64,000 nucleotides of DNA from an uncultured Paracoccaceae bacterium (GTDB taxonomy: Bacteria; Pseudomonadota; Alphaproteobacteria; Rhodobacterales; Rhodobacteraceae), in NCBI GenBank assembly GCA_947503935.1, contig CANNFR010000007.1, positions 1 to 64,000 of the forward strand, read 5' to 3'. The position numbers and the translations under genes were made by a program. The number at the start of each line of letters is the position of its first letter. Positions within the stretch are counted from its first letter, which is position 1. Positions 45,966 to 55,323 of this stretch are shown here, in pieces. The notes beneath the pieces were generated by a model, which did no database searches, was not told the DNA's origin, and saw nothing but the letters and a program-made list of their open reading frames with translations.

Positions 45966-45993
45966 AGGCCAGGGGTTGAAAAACCCAAGGCCT
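45966..45993 (-). other. intercistronic hairpin between binding protein and permease
   Basis: AGGCC-A-GGGGTT-GAAA-AACCC-AA-GGCCT forms an imperfect hairpin 12 bases after the binding-protein stop. Such structures commonly lower read-through into permease genes and stabilise the binding-protein mRNA. No T tract. Confidence 0.5.
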
Positions 45994-46005
45994 GCCCGTG
46001 AGCGT

Positions 46006-47127
46006 TTACTGCAAGGTCAGAACCAGATCGCCGACTTCGGCGCGGATCGTGGCGGTCTCGGCGGGCTGAATGCGCCAGGCGGTGAAATCGTCCAACGGCA
46101 CGGCGTCGGGATGCGGCGGAATGTCGGTCCGCGTGACGTAATCGCCCGCGACGTAGAAGGGCGCCAGGCCGGGCCCGCCTGTTTCGCTTTCATCGCCCAT
46201 CAGAAAGTCGATCACCAGACGTGCTGCGGCCGGGTTGTTGGCGTCTTTCGCCAGGGCCACGATGGCGGGGAAAATGATGCCGGGTGCGGGTTGCACGTCA
46301 TTGGCGACCTGCAGCGCCCAGCCTTCCTCTTCATTATCGCGGCGATCGGAATAGCTGGTGAAGCCGACGGGCGGGTTCTGCTGCCCCAGCTTGCCGACGG
46401 CGGCATTCACATCGTCGGTTGACGAGACGAGGATCAGGTCGTTGGCAAAGAGATCCATGATGAACTTCTCGCCTGCATTGGCGGCATCGCCCAGGTCAAT
46501 CGCCTGGCCGAACTCAGCCTGATAGGCTTCGGCCATGACGTCGGATTGCAGCACGATCTCGGTCATCAGGTCCAGATAATCGCCCCGCTGCAACGGATCG
46601 ACCATCACGACACGGCCGGTCCACTCGTCGGTCGTCAGCTCCCAGAGGTTGGAGACTGGCGCGCCGTCGGGGTTGGCCTCTTCGTTGTACATCAGCACCT
46701 TGGTCGACAGGCGCTGTGCCAGAAGGGGCGATTTGAATTCATCGGGCACACGGTCGGCCACGCGGGGCGGCACGTAGGGTTCGATGATGCCGGTCTCAAG
46801 CAACTCGGTCAGCACCACGGGCGTGTCCGAGATATAGATGACATCGGCATTCACCACGCCGGCCTGCGCCTCGGCTTTCAGGCGCGCGATCTGTTCGGTC
46901 GATGAGATATCGAAGCCTTGCAGGTCGATGCCTGGGTAAGCCTCTTCAAAGGCGGCTTCCACTTTGCCGATCCGGCTGGTGAAGGAATAGACCGTCACTG
47001 TGCCTTCTTCCTGCGCCAGCGGCAAAAGATCCTGTGGCGACATCTCGGCCATATGGGCCTCAGCCCAGGCAGATCCGGCCAGCATTATGCTCAGCGCAGC
47101 AGGGCGCGCGATTGTTCTCAGTTTCAT
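46006..47127 (-). CDS. periplasmic binding protein, FbpA/AfuA type
   Basis: 373 residues. Signal peptide 1-22 (SAWA end). The body is a class II binding protein (SBP_bac_6/8 type): EGTVTVYSFTSRIGKVEAAFEEAYPGI and ADVIYISDTPVV. The adjacent two-tyrosine motif that binds Fe3+ in FbpA is not visible, so iron is doubtful. RpiR regulator upstream and phosphatase downstream favour a phosphorylated organic substrate as in AfuA. GGGAGGG precedes the ATG. Confidence 0.88.
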   Translation of the reverse strand: MKLRTIARPAALSIMLAGSAWAEAHMAEMSPQDLLPLAQEEGTVTVYSFTSRIGKVEAAFEEAYPGIDLQGFDISSTEQIARLKAEAQAGVVNADVIYISDTPVVLTELLETGIIEPYVPPRVADRVPDEFKSPLLAQRLSTKVLMYNEEANPDGAPVSNLWELTTDEWTGRVVMVDPLQRGDYLDLMTEIVLQSDVMAEAYQAEFGQAIDLGDAANAGEKFIMDLFANDLILVSSTDDVNAAVGKLGQQNPPVGFTSYSDRRDNEEEGWALQVANDVQPAPGIIFPAIVALAKDANNPAAARLVIDFLMGDESETGGPGLAPFYVAGDYVTRTDIPPHPDAVPLDDFTAWRIQPAETATIRAEVGDLVLTLQ

Positions 47128-47154
47128 GTTTCCCTCCCCAGGGTGTTGTTGGCG

Positions 47155-47991
47155 TTACTCAAATCGCTCAATCAGCTGACCCAGACGGTCGAGCTTTTTC
47201 AGCGAATCCTCCTTCGCAATTAATCCCGCCATGATGACAAGCGCGTTACAGACGGTCATCGGAACGGTCAGTGTCTGGAACGCGTCGGGATCACCCGATC
47301 TTGGTGCGGCCAGAAGATGGTCGGGCTGAGGCGCCAGCGTCGCGCCCGTACTGCCCGAAATGACGATTGTCTCGGCGCCTGCCTCCTGCGCCGATTGCAG
47401 CAGCGGGGCGTAAGCCCGGGGCGCGCGGCGGAAGACGAAGGTCAGCACCACATCGCCCTTGCGAAACCCCAGCGCCTGTTCGGCCAGGCTGCGCGGATCG
47501 GCGCTGAGCATCTGCACATCGCGCCCGAACCGGCGAAACCGTTTCAGCATCATCAGCGCCAGCGTTTCGGCATTGCCGTAGCCGTAGATGAAGAGACGGC
47601 CCGCCTGCATCAGCTTGGTGGCGACCATGTTGATCTGTTCGGGCCTGATGAAATCCTCGATCCGGGCAAGCGCCTGGGCCTCGCGCTGGGCAAGATCACC
47701 CAGAACCGACCCCGACCCCGCTTCGGCAATCGTCTTCTCAAACCGGGTGGCCGTCTCGCGGGTGGCGATGAATTCGTGGCGCAGGGCCTCGCGGAACTGG
47801 GCGTAGCTATCATAGCCCAGCTTGCGCGCCAGCCGCGATGCGGTCGCCTCATGCACGCCAACGGCGCGGGCCAGTTCACTTGCGGTGCCAAGCGCGGCCG
47901 AGGTGGGGCTGTCGATGACCGTTTGCACAAGACGCCGTTCATTCGGCGTCAGATCACCTGCGGCGGTCTTGAACTTTTCCAGAATTGTCAT
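47155..47991 (-). CDS. MurR/RpiR family regulator (HTH plus SIS)
   Basis: 278 residues from the ATG at 47991. An N-terminal HTH (residues 15-75, TASELARAVGVHEATASRLARKLGYDSYAQF) is followed by a SIS phosphosugar-binding domain (about 115-270; YGYGNAETLAL and LSADPRSLAEQALGF). RpiR regulators sense sugar phosphates. Only 27 bases separate it from the binding-protein gene on the same strand, so it probably heads and controls the transport operon. A TTG at 48021 is a weaker start. Confidence 0.9.
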   Translation of the reverse strand: MTILEKFKTAAGDLTPNERRLVQTVIDSPTSAALGTASELARAVGVHEATASRLARKLGYDSYAQFREALRHEFIATRETATRFEKTIAEAGSGSVLGDLAQREAQALARIEDFIRPEQINMVATKLMQAGRLFIYGYGNAETLALMMLKRFRRFGRDVQMLSADPRSLAEQALGFRKGDVVLTFVFRRAPRAYAPLLQSAQEAGAETIVISGSTGATLAPQPDHLLAAPRSGDPDAFQTLTVPMTVCNALVIMAGLIAKEDSLKKLDRLGQLIERFE

Positions 47992-48108
47992 GCGGTCTTG
48001 CGTCGCCTCCGCCCCCTGCAAGAATACTTGCGCGATTCGGAAGACAATGCAAGCGCACCTGCAAGGCGTGAAGATCGGAGATCATCGGAGAGGTGCGGCG
48101 GCTCTGGG

Positions 48109-48774
48109 TCAGGTCAGTCGGTCGGCCATAAGTTTGCCAAGGGGTTGCACATCTTCAAACCGTTTGCGAACCGCCGTGAGGAGCCCGCCTTTTTGCTCGC
48201 GCCACTCCTGCCCGAGGGGGGCATGAACCAGAAGGCTTTTCCGCCGCAGCAGATCGGCGTGCGGATGGTCTGCATCGTAAGGCTGTGGCACGCGTTTCAA
48301 CGGCTCGGGGCCCCAATCGGACATCTCCATCCCCGTCTCGGCAAGGGCTGCGACCAATGCGTCGCCCCAAGTGTCGACGAAGGCCCGATAGCGGGTCAGT
48401 GCCTCGCCCTTCAGGCCGATGATGCCATAGGCAACGGCCAGTTCGCTTGGCGACGAGGCAAAGAAAAACCCCGGCGCGAAGGGATTGTCGCCGACCTGTT
48501 CCCAGAGGATATGCAGATGTGCATTCAGTGGGGTCTTGTCTTTCGAGAACCGCACATCGCGGTAGATGCGAAAGACCTTCGGTTTATGCCCACGCCCGGA
48601 AATGCGCGAGAAGTCTTCGGCCAGAAGGTCGGCAAACAACTCGGCAGGTTTCTTGATATGGGTATTGTAATGCTCCTTGCGCGGATCGAACCATGCCTTG
48701 GTATTGTTCTGCGACAGCTCGGCGAAGAACGCGTTGCTGTCGTCGATCATCTGGGTGAAGCCATCTTCGGCCAT
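48109..48774 (-). CDS. DUF2461 (TIGR02453) family protein
   Basis: 221 residues matching the DUF2461 family: NAFFAELSQNNTKAWFDPRK, then KPKVFRIYRDVRFSKDKTPLNAH and a C-terminal ADLLRRKSLLVH. Cytoplasmic, function unknown. It lies 10 bases after the RND pump gene on the same strand and is probably cotranscribed. Confidence 0.88.
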   Translation of the reverse strand: MAEDGFTQMIDDSNAFFAELSQNNTKAWFDPRKEHYNTHIKKPAELFADLLAEDFSRISGRGHKPKVFRIYRDVRFSKDKTPLNAHLHILWEQVGDNPFAPGFFFASSPSELAVAYGIIGLKGEALTRYRAFVDTWGDALVAALAETGMEMSDWGPEPLKRVPQPYDADHPHADLLRRKSLLVHAPLGQEWREQKGGLLTAVRKRFEDVQPLGKLMADRLT

Positions 48775-48784
48775 GGATGAAATC

Positions 48785-51700
48785 CTATTGCGCGGCCATT
48801 GGTTTTACATTGGCCGAGGACGTCCCGTTGCCCGCCGATTCGGCCTTACGCTCTTTCCGCAAGTAGGTGTGATAGAGCACCGGCACACCCACCAGCGTGA
48901 GCAGCGAGGCAAAGCCGAGGCCGGCCATGATCGCCACGGCCATCGAGGCGAAGAACGCATCGGTCAACAGCGGTACCATCCCCAGGATCGTGGTCGCGGC
49001 CGCCAGAACGACCGGGCGCAAACGGCTGATCGAGGCGGTGATGATCGCCTCGGATTGCGGCAGGCCTTCCTCGTCTTTCTGGGCGTCGATCTCTTCCACC
49101 AGAACGATGCCGTTCTTGATCAGCATCCCCGACAGGCTGAGCAGGCCCAGAAGCGCCGTAAAGCTGAACGGCAAGCCGGTGAACAAAAGGCCCAGCGCCA
49201 CGCCGTTCACCGCCATCGGCACGATCGTCCAGATCACTGCGGTTTGCCGCAACTTGCCGAAGATCAGAATGGTAATCAGCAGCATGATCCCGAAGCTGAG
49301 CGGCATCTGCGTGGCAAGGCTCGCCTGCGCCTGACTTGCGCTTTCGTACTCGCCACCCCATTCCAGGCTGTAGCCTGGGGGCAGCTCGATGGCCTCGATC
49401 AACGGGCGGACCTCGGCGAATGCGGTGGGGGGCATCACACCGGCGATTGCATAGCCCTGCACGCTGATCGTGGGCACGCGGTTACGCCGTTCGATTAGGG
49501 TGTCGCGTACCACCACCTCGAACCCGTCGATGGTCTGGTCCAGTGCCACGAAATCGTTCAGCGCCGCCGAATAGACCGTTTGATCAAGGATTTGACCGTC
49601 GGGCGCGACATCGCCCCTTGCCGTTCTCACGATGATCGGAATGCGGCGATCTCTTTCGCGGTAGACACCGGCCTGGATGCCATCGGTCGCCAGCGCAATG
49701 GCCGTTCCGACGCCTTGCCGACCGACACCAATGGCCTGCGCGCGCTCGGTCGCCAGGATCGGCCGGATGGTGAATTCGCGCTCGCGCCAATTCGTGCGCT
49801 CGGTATTCAGAAGGTCGGTCTCACGCTCAAAGATCAGTTGAGCCTCGTCGGCCAACCGCCGCAAGACGTCGGGGTCGGGCCCCGAAAAGCGCGCCTCGAC
49901 ATCCGCGCCGGTGGGCGGGCCATAGATGATCTGTTCGGTCCGGACTTCGGCCCAGGGCAGCGCGTCGGTCACGAAGGCGTCCAGATCGCGGCGGAGGCCT
50001 TCGATGGCCTCGAATCCGTCGGCGCGGATCACTAGCTGACCGTAAGATGGGTCTTGTTGTTCGGGGCTGTAAGTCAGCAAAAATCGCGTCAGACCCTGGC
50101 CCACGGTGGTTGTGGTCGCCACGACGTCGTCACGCTCCAGCAGCCATTCCTCGACAAGGGCCAGGTCTTCGCTGGTCTGCTGGATCGTGCTTCCCTGGGC
50201 CGCTTTATAATTGAGATAGAAGAGCGGCGTATTCGCGGGCGGAAAGAACTGCTGCGTCACGCTGCCGAAGGCCGCGAGGCACGCGACCGTGCCACCGATC
50301 ATCGCCACGATGACCAGCCAGCGGACCCGCAAGGCGCCACGCAGAAGCGTGCCGTAAGCGCGAAAGAATTTGGTGTCGTAGGGATCCTGCCCCTCCTTCA
50401 GGCCGCCGACCCGGAACAGATAGCTGGCCAGAAGCGGCGTCACCGTCACGGCCAGAAGCCACGACAGCAAAAGCGATATTCCGATCACGGCGAAAAGCGA
50501 GAACAGAAATTCGCCAGAACTGTCCGGGCTGAGACCGATACCGGCAAAAGCCATGATCCCGATCACGGTGGCGCCCAGCAGCGGCACCTGGGTCTTGCGC
50601 GCGACCTCAACCGCGGCGTCCTTGGCCTTGCGTCCACGGCGCATCTCGATCTGCATGCCTTCGGCGACCACAATGGCGTTGTCGACCAGCATGCCCATGG
50701 CAATGATCAACGCACCCAGGCTGATCCGCTCAACCTTGATGTCGAATATCGACATGAAGAAGAACGTGAAGCTGACCGTCAGCAATAGCGAGGCGCCCAC
50801 AACCACCGCCGCACGCCAGCCCATGAACAGCGCCAGAACGCCAATCACCACGCTGACGGACATCGCCAGCGACAGAAGGAAGCTTGCATTGGCCTCATCG
50901 ACCACGCGGTGCTGCTCGTAAATCGGGGTCAACTCAACACCGACAGGCAGGACGTCCTCGATCTGTTGAAGCCTGTCTTCAACCCGGTGGCCGACTGTCA
51001 CGATGTTTTCCGAGGTCAAACCCGCCACCCCAAGGGTGAACGCCGGGACGCCGTTATGGCGGATGATGTGTTCAGGCTCGTCCACGCGGGCGCGGGTAAC
51101 GCTGGCCAGATCGGACAGGTTCAAAACCTCGCCCTGAAACCCGAAGCTGAGCGCGCTGATATCGCTGACGCTGTCTTCGCCGGTCGGGGCATCAATGCGC
51201 AGGTTGCGGGTGCCGTCCGGACTGTCGCCGGTTTCGACGACCGCGTTTGAATTCTGAACTGCGCTGAGGATGATATTGGGATCGACGCCCAGATTGACCA
51301 GCGATTGGGTTGACGGCTCGACATAGATGACCTCTTCGGGAAGGCCCAGAACCTCGACATTGGCGACGCCATTGACCGTCAGCATTTCAAGCCTGAGGAA
51401 AGTGGCAATCTCCCAGATCTCGGCATCGGAAAAGCCATCCGCCGTGACCGCGTAGAAGATGCCGAAGACATCCCCGAAGCTGTCGTTCACCTGGGGCGGG
51501 CGTGCACCATCCGGCAGATCAGAGCGGACATTTTCAACGCGGTCGCGCAGATCGTCCCAGATTTGCGGCAGCTCATCGCCGCCAAAGGTATCCTTTATCT
51601 CGACCGTGATTACCGAAATGCCGGGCATGTTGCGGGATTCGATGAAGTCGATCTCGTCCATCTGCTGGATTTCGGCTTCCAGCACTTCGGAGATTTCAAT

Positions 51701-51880
51701 CGAAACCTCGCTGGCCGAGGCGCCTGGATAGGGCGTGATCACCAGAGCCGATTTCAGGGTGAAGACGGGGTCTTCCAGCTTGCCCACCGCCAGATAGCCC
51801 GCGGCCCCGCCGAAGATGCAAAAGAGGATGAGGAGCCAGGTATAGAGCGGTTTTTCGATGGAGAAGCGGGCGATCTGCAT
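48785..51880 (-). CDS. RND family efflux permease (HAE1 type)
   Basis: 1031 residues, 12 membrane helices in the usual 1+5 / 1+5 arrangement with two large periplasmic loops. Proton relay residues lie in MGMLVDNAIVVAEGMQIE; the N-terminus FSIEKPLYTWLLI and the LLSLSGMLIKNGIVLVEEID region are characteristic. It exports hydrophobic or amphiphilic compounds with an MFP partner (the adjacent upstream gene) and an outer-membrane channel not in this window. Start 51880 chosen over 51895. Confidence 0.93.
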   Translation of the reverse strand: MQIARFSIEKPLYTWLLILFCIFGGAAGYLAVGKLEDPVFTLKSALVITPYPGASASEVSIEISEVLEAEIQQMDEIDFIESRNMPGISVITVEIKDTFGGDELPQIWDDLRDRVENVRSDLPDGARPPQVNDSFGDVFGIFYAVTADGFSDAEIWEIATFLRLEMLTVNGVANVEVLGLPEEVIYVEPSTQSLVNLGVDPNIILSAVQNSNAVVETGDSPDGTRNLRIDAPTGEDSVSDISALSFGFQGEVLNLSDLASVTRARVDEPEHIIRHNGVPAFTLGVAGLTSENIVTVGHRVEDRLQQIEDVLPVGVELTPIYEQHRVVDEANASFLLSLAMSVSVVIGVLALFMGWRAAVVVGASLLLTVSFTFFFMSIFDIKVERISLGALIIAMGMLVDNAIVVAEGMQIEMRRGRKAKDAAVEVARKTQVPLLGATVIGIMAFAGIGLSPDSSGEFLFSLFAVIGISLLLSWLLAVTVTPLLASYLFRVGGLKEGQDPYDTKFFRAYGTLLRGALRVRWLVIVAMIGGTVACLAAFGSVTQQFFPPANTPLFYLNYKAAQGSTIQQTSEDLALVEEWLLERDDVVATTTTVGQGLTRFLLTYSPEQQDPSYGQLVIRADGFEAIEGLRRDLDAFVTDALPWAEVRTEQIIYGPPTGADVEARFSGPDPDVLRRLADEAQLIFERETDLLNTERTNWREREFTIRPILATERAQAIGVGRQGVGTAIALATDGIQAGVYRERDRRIPIIVRTARGDVAPDGQILDQTVYSAALNDFVALDQTIDGFEVVVRDTLIERRNRVPTISVQGYAIAGVMPPTAFAEVRPLIEAIELPPGYSLEWGGEYESASQAQASLATQMPLSFGIMLLITILIFGKLRQTAVIWTIVPMAVNGVALGLLFTGLPFSFTALLGLLSLSGMLIKNGIVLVEEIDAQKDEEGLPQSEAIITASISRLRPVVLAAATTILGMVPLLTDAFFASMAVAIMAGLGFASLLTLVGVPVLYHTYLRKERKAESAGNGTSSANVKPMAAQ

Positions 51881-51884
51881 GGCC

Positions 51885-52943
51885 CTATTCCTCAACCGTC
51901 AGGCCGGTAAAGCGCCGCACTGTCTGGCCTTCGCGCAACAGATGTGCGCCTGCGCCCACGATCTCAATATCCTCCGGCAGGCCGGTGACCTCAAGTTCGG
52001 TCCCTGTGCGCGACGAAACCTCAACCGGCAAAGGCCGCACCGTGCCGCGATCGGCACCTGTCGGCTCAAAAGCCATCACGAAGGGCGCGCGATTTTCGTC
52101 GGCGACCAAAGCGGCGGCGGGCACGATCGTGCGCGCTGCCGGCGCGGCGATAGAGGCTGTAACCGTCGCCGAGGCGCCGGGGATCAGGGTGGGAAAGGGC
52201 TGATCTGGCAGGGCCAGAACCACCAGATAGCTCTGGCCGATGGCTTCCGTCTGGGCCTGATATTCGACCAGTGTCAGCGGAACCGGATCAGGCAAAGCGG
52301 GCAATGAGACGGTGAAATCAACTGTCGTCGGATCGCCGATCTGCTGGAAAAGGCGCTCGGGCACGTCGATCTCGACGCGAAGCTGCGACATGTCGTGCAG
52401 GCGCACGATGGGCGTGCCGGCGGCCACGGTTGTGAATGCGGCGGTCAGCCGTTCGGCGATCAGCCCATCGAACGGCGCAGTCAGCGTGGCGTCCTCCAGC
52501 GCCTCCTGCGCCTCGCGCAGGGCCACATCGGCCAGATCGCGGGCCGTCTGCGCATCTTCGGCCCGGCTGGTCGAGGCGACGTTGCTTTCGGCCAACGTGC
52601 TGGCGCGTTGGAGGTCACGCTCAGCCTGAGTCAGGCTGATCCGCGCCCGCTCAACCGCGCGTTCATAGGGCGCCAGGTCAAGCTGGGCCAGAAGGGCGTC
52701 TTTGGGAACACGCTGACCTTCGGTTGCGGGAAAGCGCACGATCTCGCCGCTGACCTGAAAGGACAGGTCCACCGTCTCGCGCGCGGCGATCTGGCCGAAA
52801 AATGTCCGTTGAAGCCGGTCTTGCTGTTCATGGGGGGCGATCAGCCGGACGGCTCGGACAGGCTCATCCTGCGCCAGCGTGACCTGCGGCGCAAAGATCA
52901 GCGCGATTGAAACAGCTATCGTAAGGGAAAAACCTTGCTTCAT
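51885..52943 (-). CDS. RND periplasmic adaptor (membrane fusion protein)
   Basis: 352 residues from the ATG at 52943. Signal peptide 1-24 (TLAQ). The MFP architecture is visible: barrel-sandwich segment FQVSGEIVRFPATEGQRVPKDALLAQLD, alpha-helical hairpin (about 85-150), TLTAPFDGLIAERL closing the lipoyl half, and beta-barrel/MP domains. Four bases from the RND gene. Under control of the TetR operator at 52973-52994. Confidence 0.92.
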   Translation of the reverse strand: MKQGFSLTIAVSIALIFAPQVTLAQDEPVRAVRLIAPHEQQDRLQRTFFGQIAARETVDLSFQVSGEIVRFPATEGQRVPKDALLAQLDLAPYERAVERARISLTQAERDLQRASTLAESNVASTSRAEDAQTARDLADVALREAQEALEDATLTAPFDGLIAERLTAAFTTVAAGTPIVRLHDMSQLRVEIDVPERLFQQIGDPTTVDFTVSLPALPDPVPLTLVEYQAQTEAIGQSYLVVLALPDQPFPTLIPGASATVTASIAAPAARTIVPAAALVADENRAPFVMAFEPTGADRGTVRPLPVEVSSRTGTELEVTGLPEDIEIVGAGAHLLREGQTVRRFTGLTVEE

Positions 52944-52972
52944 GGTGCGCCCGCCATATCTGTGTAGTGGAT

Positions 52973-52994
52973 GACTACCGACCGATCGGTAGTC
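52973..52994. promoter_or_regulatory. operator for the efflux TetR
   Basis: GACTACCGA-CCGA-TCGGTAGTC: nine-base perfect arms with a four-base centre, 22 bases in all. It lies between the divergent adaptor gene (start 52943) and TetR gene (start 53014), the expected position for a site repressing both. Confidence 0.85.
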
Positions 52995-53013
52995 TTCTGG
53001 GGAGGGAAGTATA

Positions 53014-53676
53014 ATGGCTGCCGCTGGGGTCAAGACAGAAAAACAAGCGGCGGCCGGATCAAAGGCGCGTCGTGACCAGATTATCGACGAGGCAACGGCC
53101 CTTTTCCTGGAATATGGATACGCCGCAACCTCGATGAGCAAGCTGGCCGAGGCCTGCCAGATCCAGAAGCCAAGCCTTTATCACCATTTTGCAAGCAAAG
53201 AGGCGCTGTTTGTGGCCTGTGTCAGCCAGGGGTATGACGCGGCCATCGCGCGGCTTCGGGTTATATGCGATGACCCGCATCTGGACGATGAAGGCCGCCT
53301 GCGCGCCGCCTTGCAGGTGATCTATCAGATCATGGCCGCCTCGCCGGCAGGCCGCATGTCACCCATCATCGCCGAGACGTCGCGGCAGATCCCCAGTGTT
53401 GCGCGGGCCTTTCATGACCAGCTGATCGATCCGATGCACGAGATCATCCACCAGATCATCGATCGGGGCGAGGCAGGCGGAACCTTCGTTGCGCTGGACC
53501 GCCTGGGCCTAGAGCATCTGATCTTCGGACCCGTGGTTAGCCTGTCGCTGTCGCGCGAGATGTTTGCCTCGTTCGAGGCGATTGATGAGCTTTACCCGGT
53601 TGATCAGGTTTCGGCCGCGCATACTGACCTGCTGCTGCGGATGCTGACAGGGCAAGCCGCAGTGACGTCGCCCTGA
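53014..53676 (+). CDS. TetR family repressor of the RND efflux operon
   Basis: 220 residues. N-terminal HTH (about 20-66) with SMSKLAEACQIQKPSLYHHFASKEALF, C-terminal ligand domain of about 150 residues. Divergent from the MFP-RND-DUF2461 operon with a palindrome between, so it likely represses both and is released by a pump substrate. The N-terminal leader is alanine/lysine-rich. Confidence 0.92.
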   Translation: MAAAGVKTEKQAAAGSKARRDQIIDEATALFLEYGYAATSMSKLAEACQIQKPSLYHHFASKEALFVACVSQGYDAAIARLRVICDDPHLDDEGRLRAALQVIYQIMAASPAGRMSPIIAETSRQIPSVARAFHDQLIDPMHEIIHQIIDRGEAGGTFVALDRLGLEHLIFGPVVSLSLSREMFASFEAIDELYPVDQVSAAHTDLLLRMLTGQAAVTSP

Positions 53677-53730
53677 CAGATCCGGGTTTGCGTCCGCGCG
53701 AAGCCGATCAAAAGCCGCGCGGGCATTGCA

Positions 53731-55197
53731 TCACTGGGTCCAACTGACACCGGTCAGGTCATTGGCCTGGGTTGGCGAATTCTCCCAAAGACCTTGGATA
53801 TTGGCGTTCGCAACACCGGTTTTGGCCAGTTGGAAGAGATAGCCGTTCACGTAATCCTCGGCGATCTTGCGCTGGGCGTTTTGCAGCAACACGCTGCGCT
53901 CGGCGGGGTCGGTGGTGATATCCAGCTCGGCCATGATCTCCTGAAAGGCGGGGTCGGCATACTGAAAGTAATAATCCTCGCGCGCATAGATATCGATATC
54001 GGCAGGCTCGGTATGGCTGACGATGGTCAGATCGAAATCCTTGCCCTTGAAGACCTGCTCAAGCCACTGCGCCCATTCCAGATTGGTGATCTGCGTTTCG
54101 ATGCCGACATTGCGCAGCTGCGCCGCGATGATCTCGCCCCCTCGGCGGGCATAGCTGGGCGGCGGCAGGGCCAGGCGCAGAGACAGACCTTCGGCACCGG
54201 CCTCGGCCAACAGGGCGCGGGCGCGGTCGGGGTCGTGGGGCGACAATTCGGTCAGGTCGAGGTAATCGGGGTTATGCGGCGCGAAATGCGTGCCGATGGG
54301 CGTGCCGTAGCCGAACATCGCGCCGTCGATGATGTCTTGCCGGTTGATCGCATGGGCAATGGCCTGGCGCACGCGGATGTCCGACAAAGCTTCGGCCTTG
54401 TTGTTCATCGCCAGAATGGTCTCGCCTTCGGTTGAGCCCACGATCACGGTAAAGCGCGGATCGGCCTCAAACTGGCCCAGCGTTTCGGGGGCAGGGAAGT
54501 TCGGGAAGGCATCGACATCGCCAGCCATCAGCGCCGCGAAGGCCGCGTTCGGGTCCGAGATGAAACGGAACGTGGCCGAGGCGAGTGCCGGGGCATCGCC
54601 CCAGTAATCGGGGTTCCTCTCGATCTCGACACGATCGCCCTGCACCCAGCGGGTCAGCTTGAAGGGCCCGGTGCCGACCGGTGCCGTCGCCGCGTCATCG
54701 GCGCTTTCGGGCGCCATAATGACGGCGTCACCCCAGGCCATCTTGAAGGGAAACGCGCCATCAGGGGCTGAGAGCGTGACCTGTACGGTCGTCGGATTGA
54801 CCACGGTCACATCGGCAATGCCCGCAAAAAGCGCCTTCTGCGCATTGGCACTATCGTCAGCCCGTGCACGGTCGAGCGAAAACTTCACGTCCTCGGCATC
54901 GAAAGCGGTGCCGTCGTGGAACGTGGCGCCTTGCCTGAGGGCGAACGTGTAGATCAGACCGTCGTCGCTGATCGTCCAGCTTTCAGCCAGGCCCGGCATC
55001 ACAGACCCATCGGGGCCAAAGCGTGTCAGCCCCTCGAAGATATTGGCATAGACGACCTCGTCGATCGCGGCGGCAGCGCCTGCTGTCGGGTCCAGATTGG
55101 GCGGTTCCAGCACCATGCCGATGGCGATCGTGTCACTTTGCGCGAATGCGGGCGCCGCGCAGAGCGCCAGGGCCACCAGGCTGAGACGATGAAGCAT
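53731..55197 (-). CDS. ABC transporter peptide/nickel-type binding protein (SBP family 5)
   Basis: 488 residues. Signal peptide 1-19 (APAFA). Family motif in the N-terminal part (LEPPNLDPT and LAESWTISDDGLIYTFALRQGATFHDGTAF) and RQAIAHAINRQDII. It captures oligopeptides, opines or related solutes for a Dpp/Opp-type permease. No permease or ATPase gene is next to it, so it is an orphan in this window. Divergent from the SDR gene across 126 bases. Confidence 0.92.
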   Translation of the reverse strand: MLHRLSLVALALCAAPAFAQSDTIAIGMVLEPPNLDPTAGAAAAIDEVVYANIFEGLTRFGPDGSVMPGLAESWTISDDGLIYTFALRQGATFHDGTAFDAEDVKFSLDRARADDSANAQKALFAGIADVTVVNPTTVQVTLSAPDGAFPFKMAWGDAVIMAPESADDAATAPVGTGPFKLTRWVQGDRVEIERNPDYWGDAPALASATFRFISDPNAAFAALMAGDVDAFPNFPAPETLGQFEADPRFTVIVGSTEGETILAMNNKAEALSDIRVRQAIAHAINRQDIIDGAMFGYGTPIGTHFAPHNPDYLDLTELSPHDPDRARALLAEAGAEGLSLRLALPPPSYARRGGEIIAAQLRNVGIETQITNLEWAQWLEQVFKGKDFDLTIVSHTEPADIDIYAREDYYFQYADPAFQEIMAELDITTDPAERSVLLQNAQRKIAEDYVNGYLFQLAKTGVANANIQGLWENSPTQANDLTGVSWTQ

Positions 55198-55323
55198 TTT
55201 ATGGACCTCCCCATGGGTTTTGACGAAATCTTAGCGTCCGATGTCCTTTAGTGCCAGCGCCATGGCAAAGCTTTGCGCCTTGGGTGAAAATGTGGAAAAC
55301 AATGGGAAACGAAAGGTTGGGTC

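Noticed and set aside
43112-47127. Ferric-iron (FbpABC) call for the ABC system
   Set aside because: The binding protein lacks the paired tyrosines, and the regulator and phosphatase point to a phosphorylated solute.
42752-48780. Several long plus-strand frames (42752-44167, 44046-45197, 47317-48780)
   Set aside because: They run antisense to the ABC operon, RpiR and DUF2461 genes and are basic, low-information translations.
53684-53720. CCGCGCG repeated after the efflux TetR gene
   Set aside because: Short, GC-rich and without T tract; explained by base composition.
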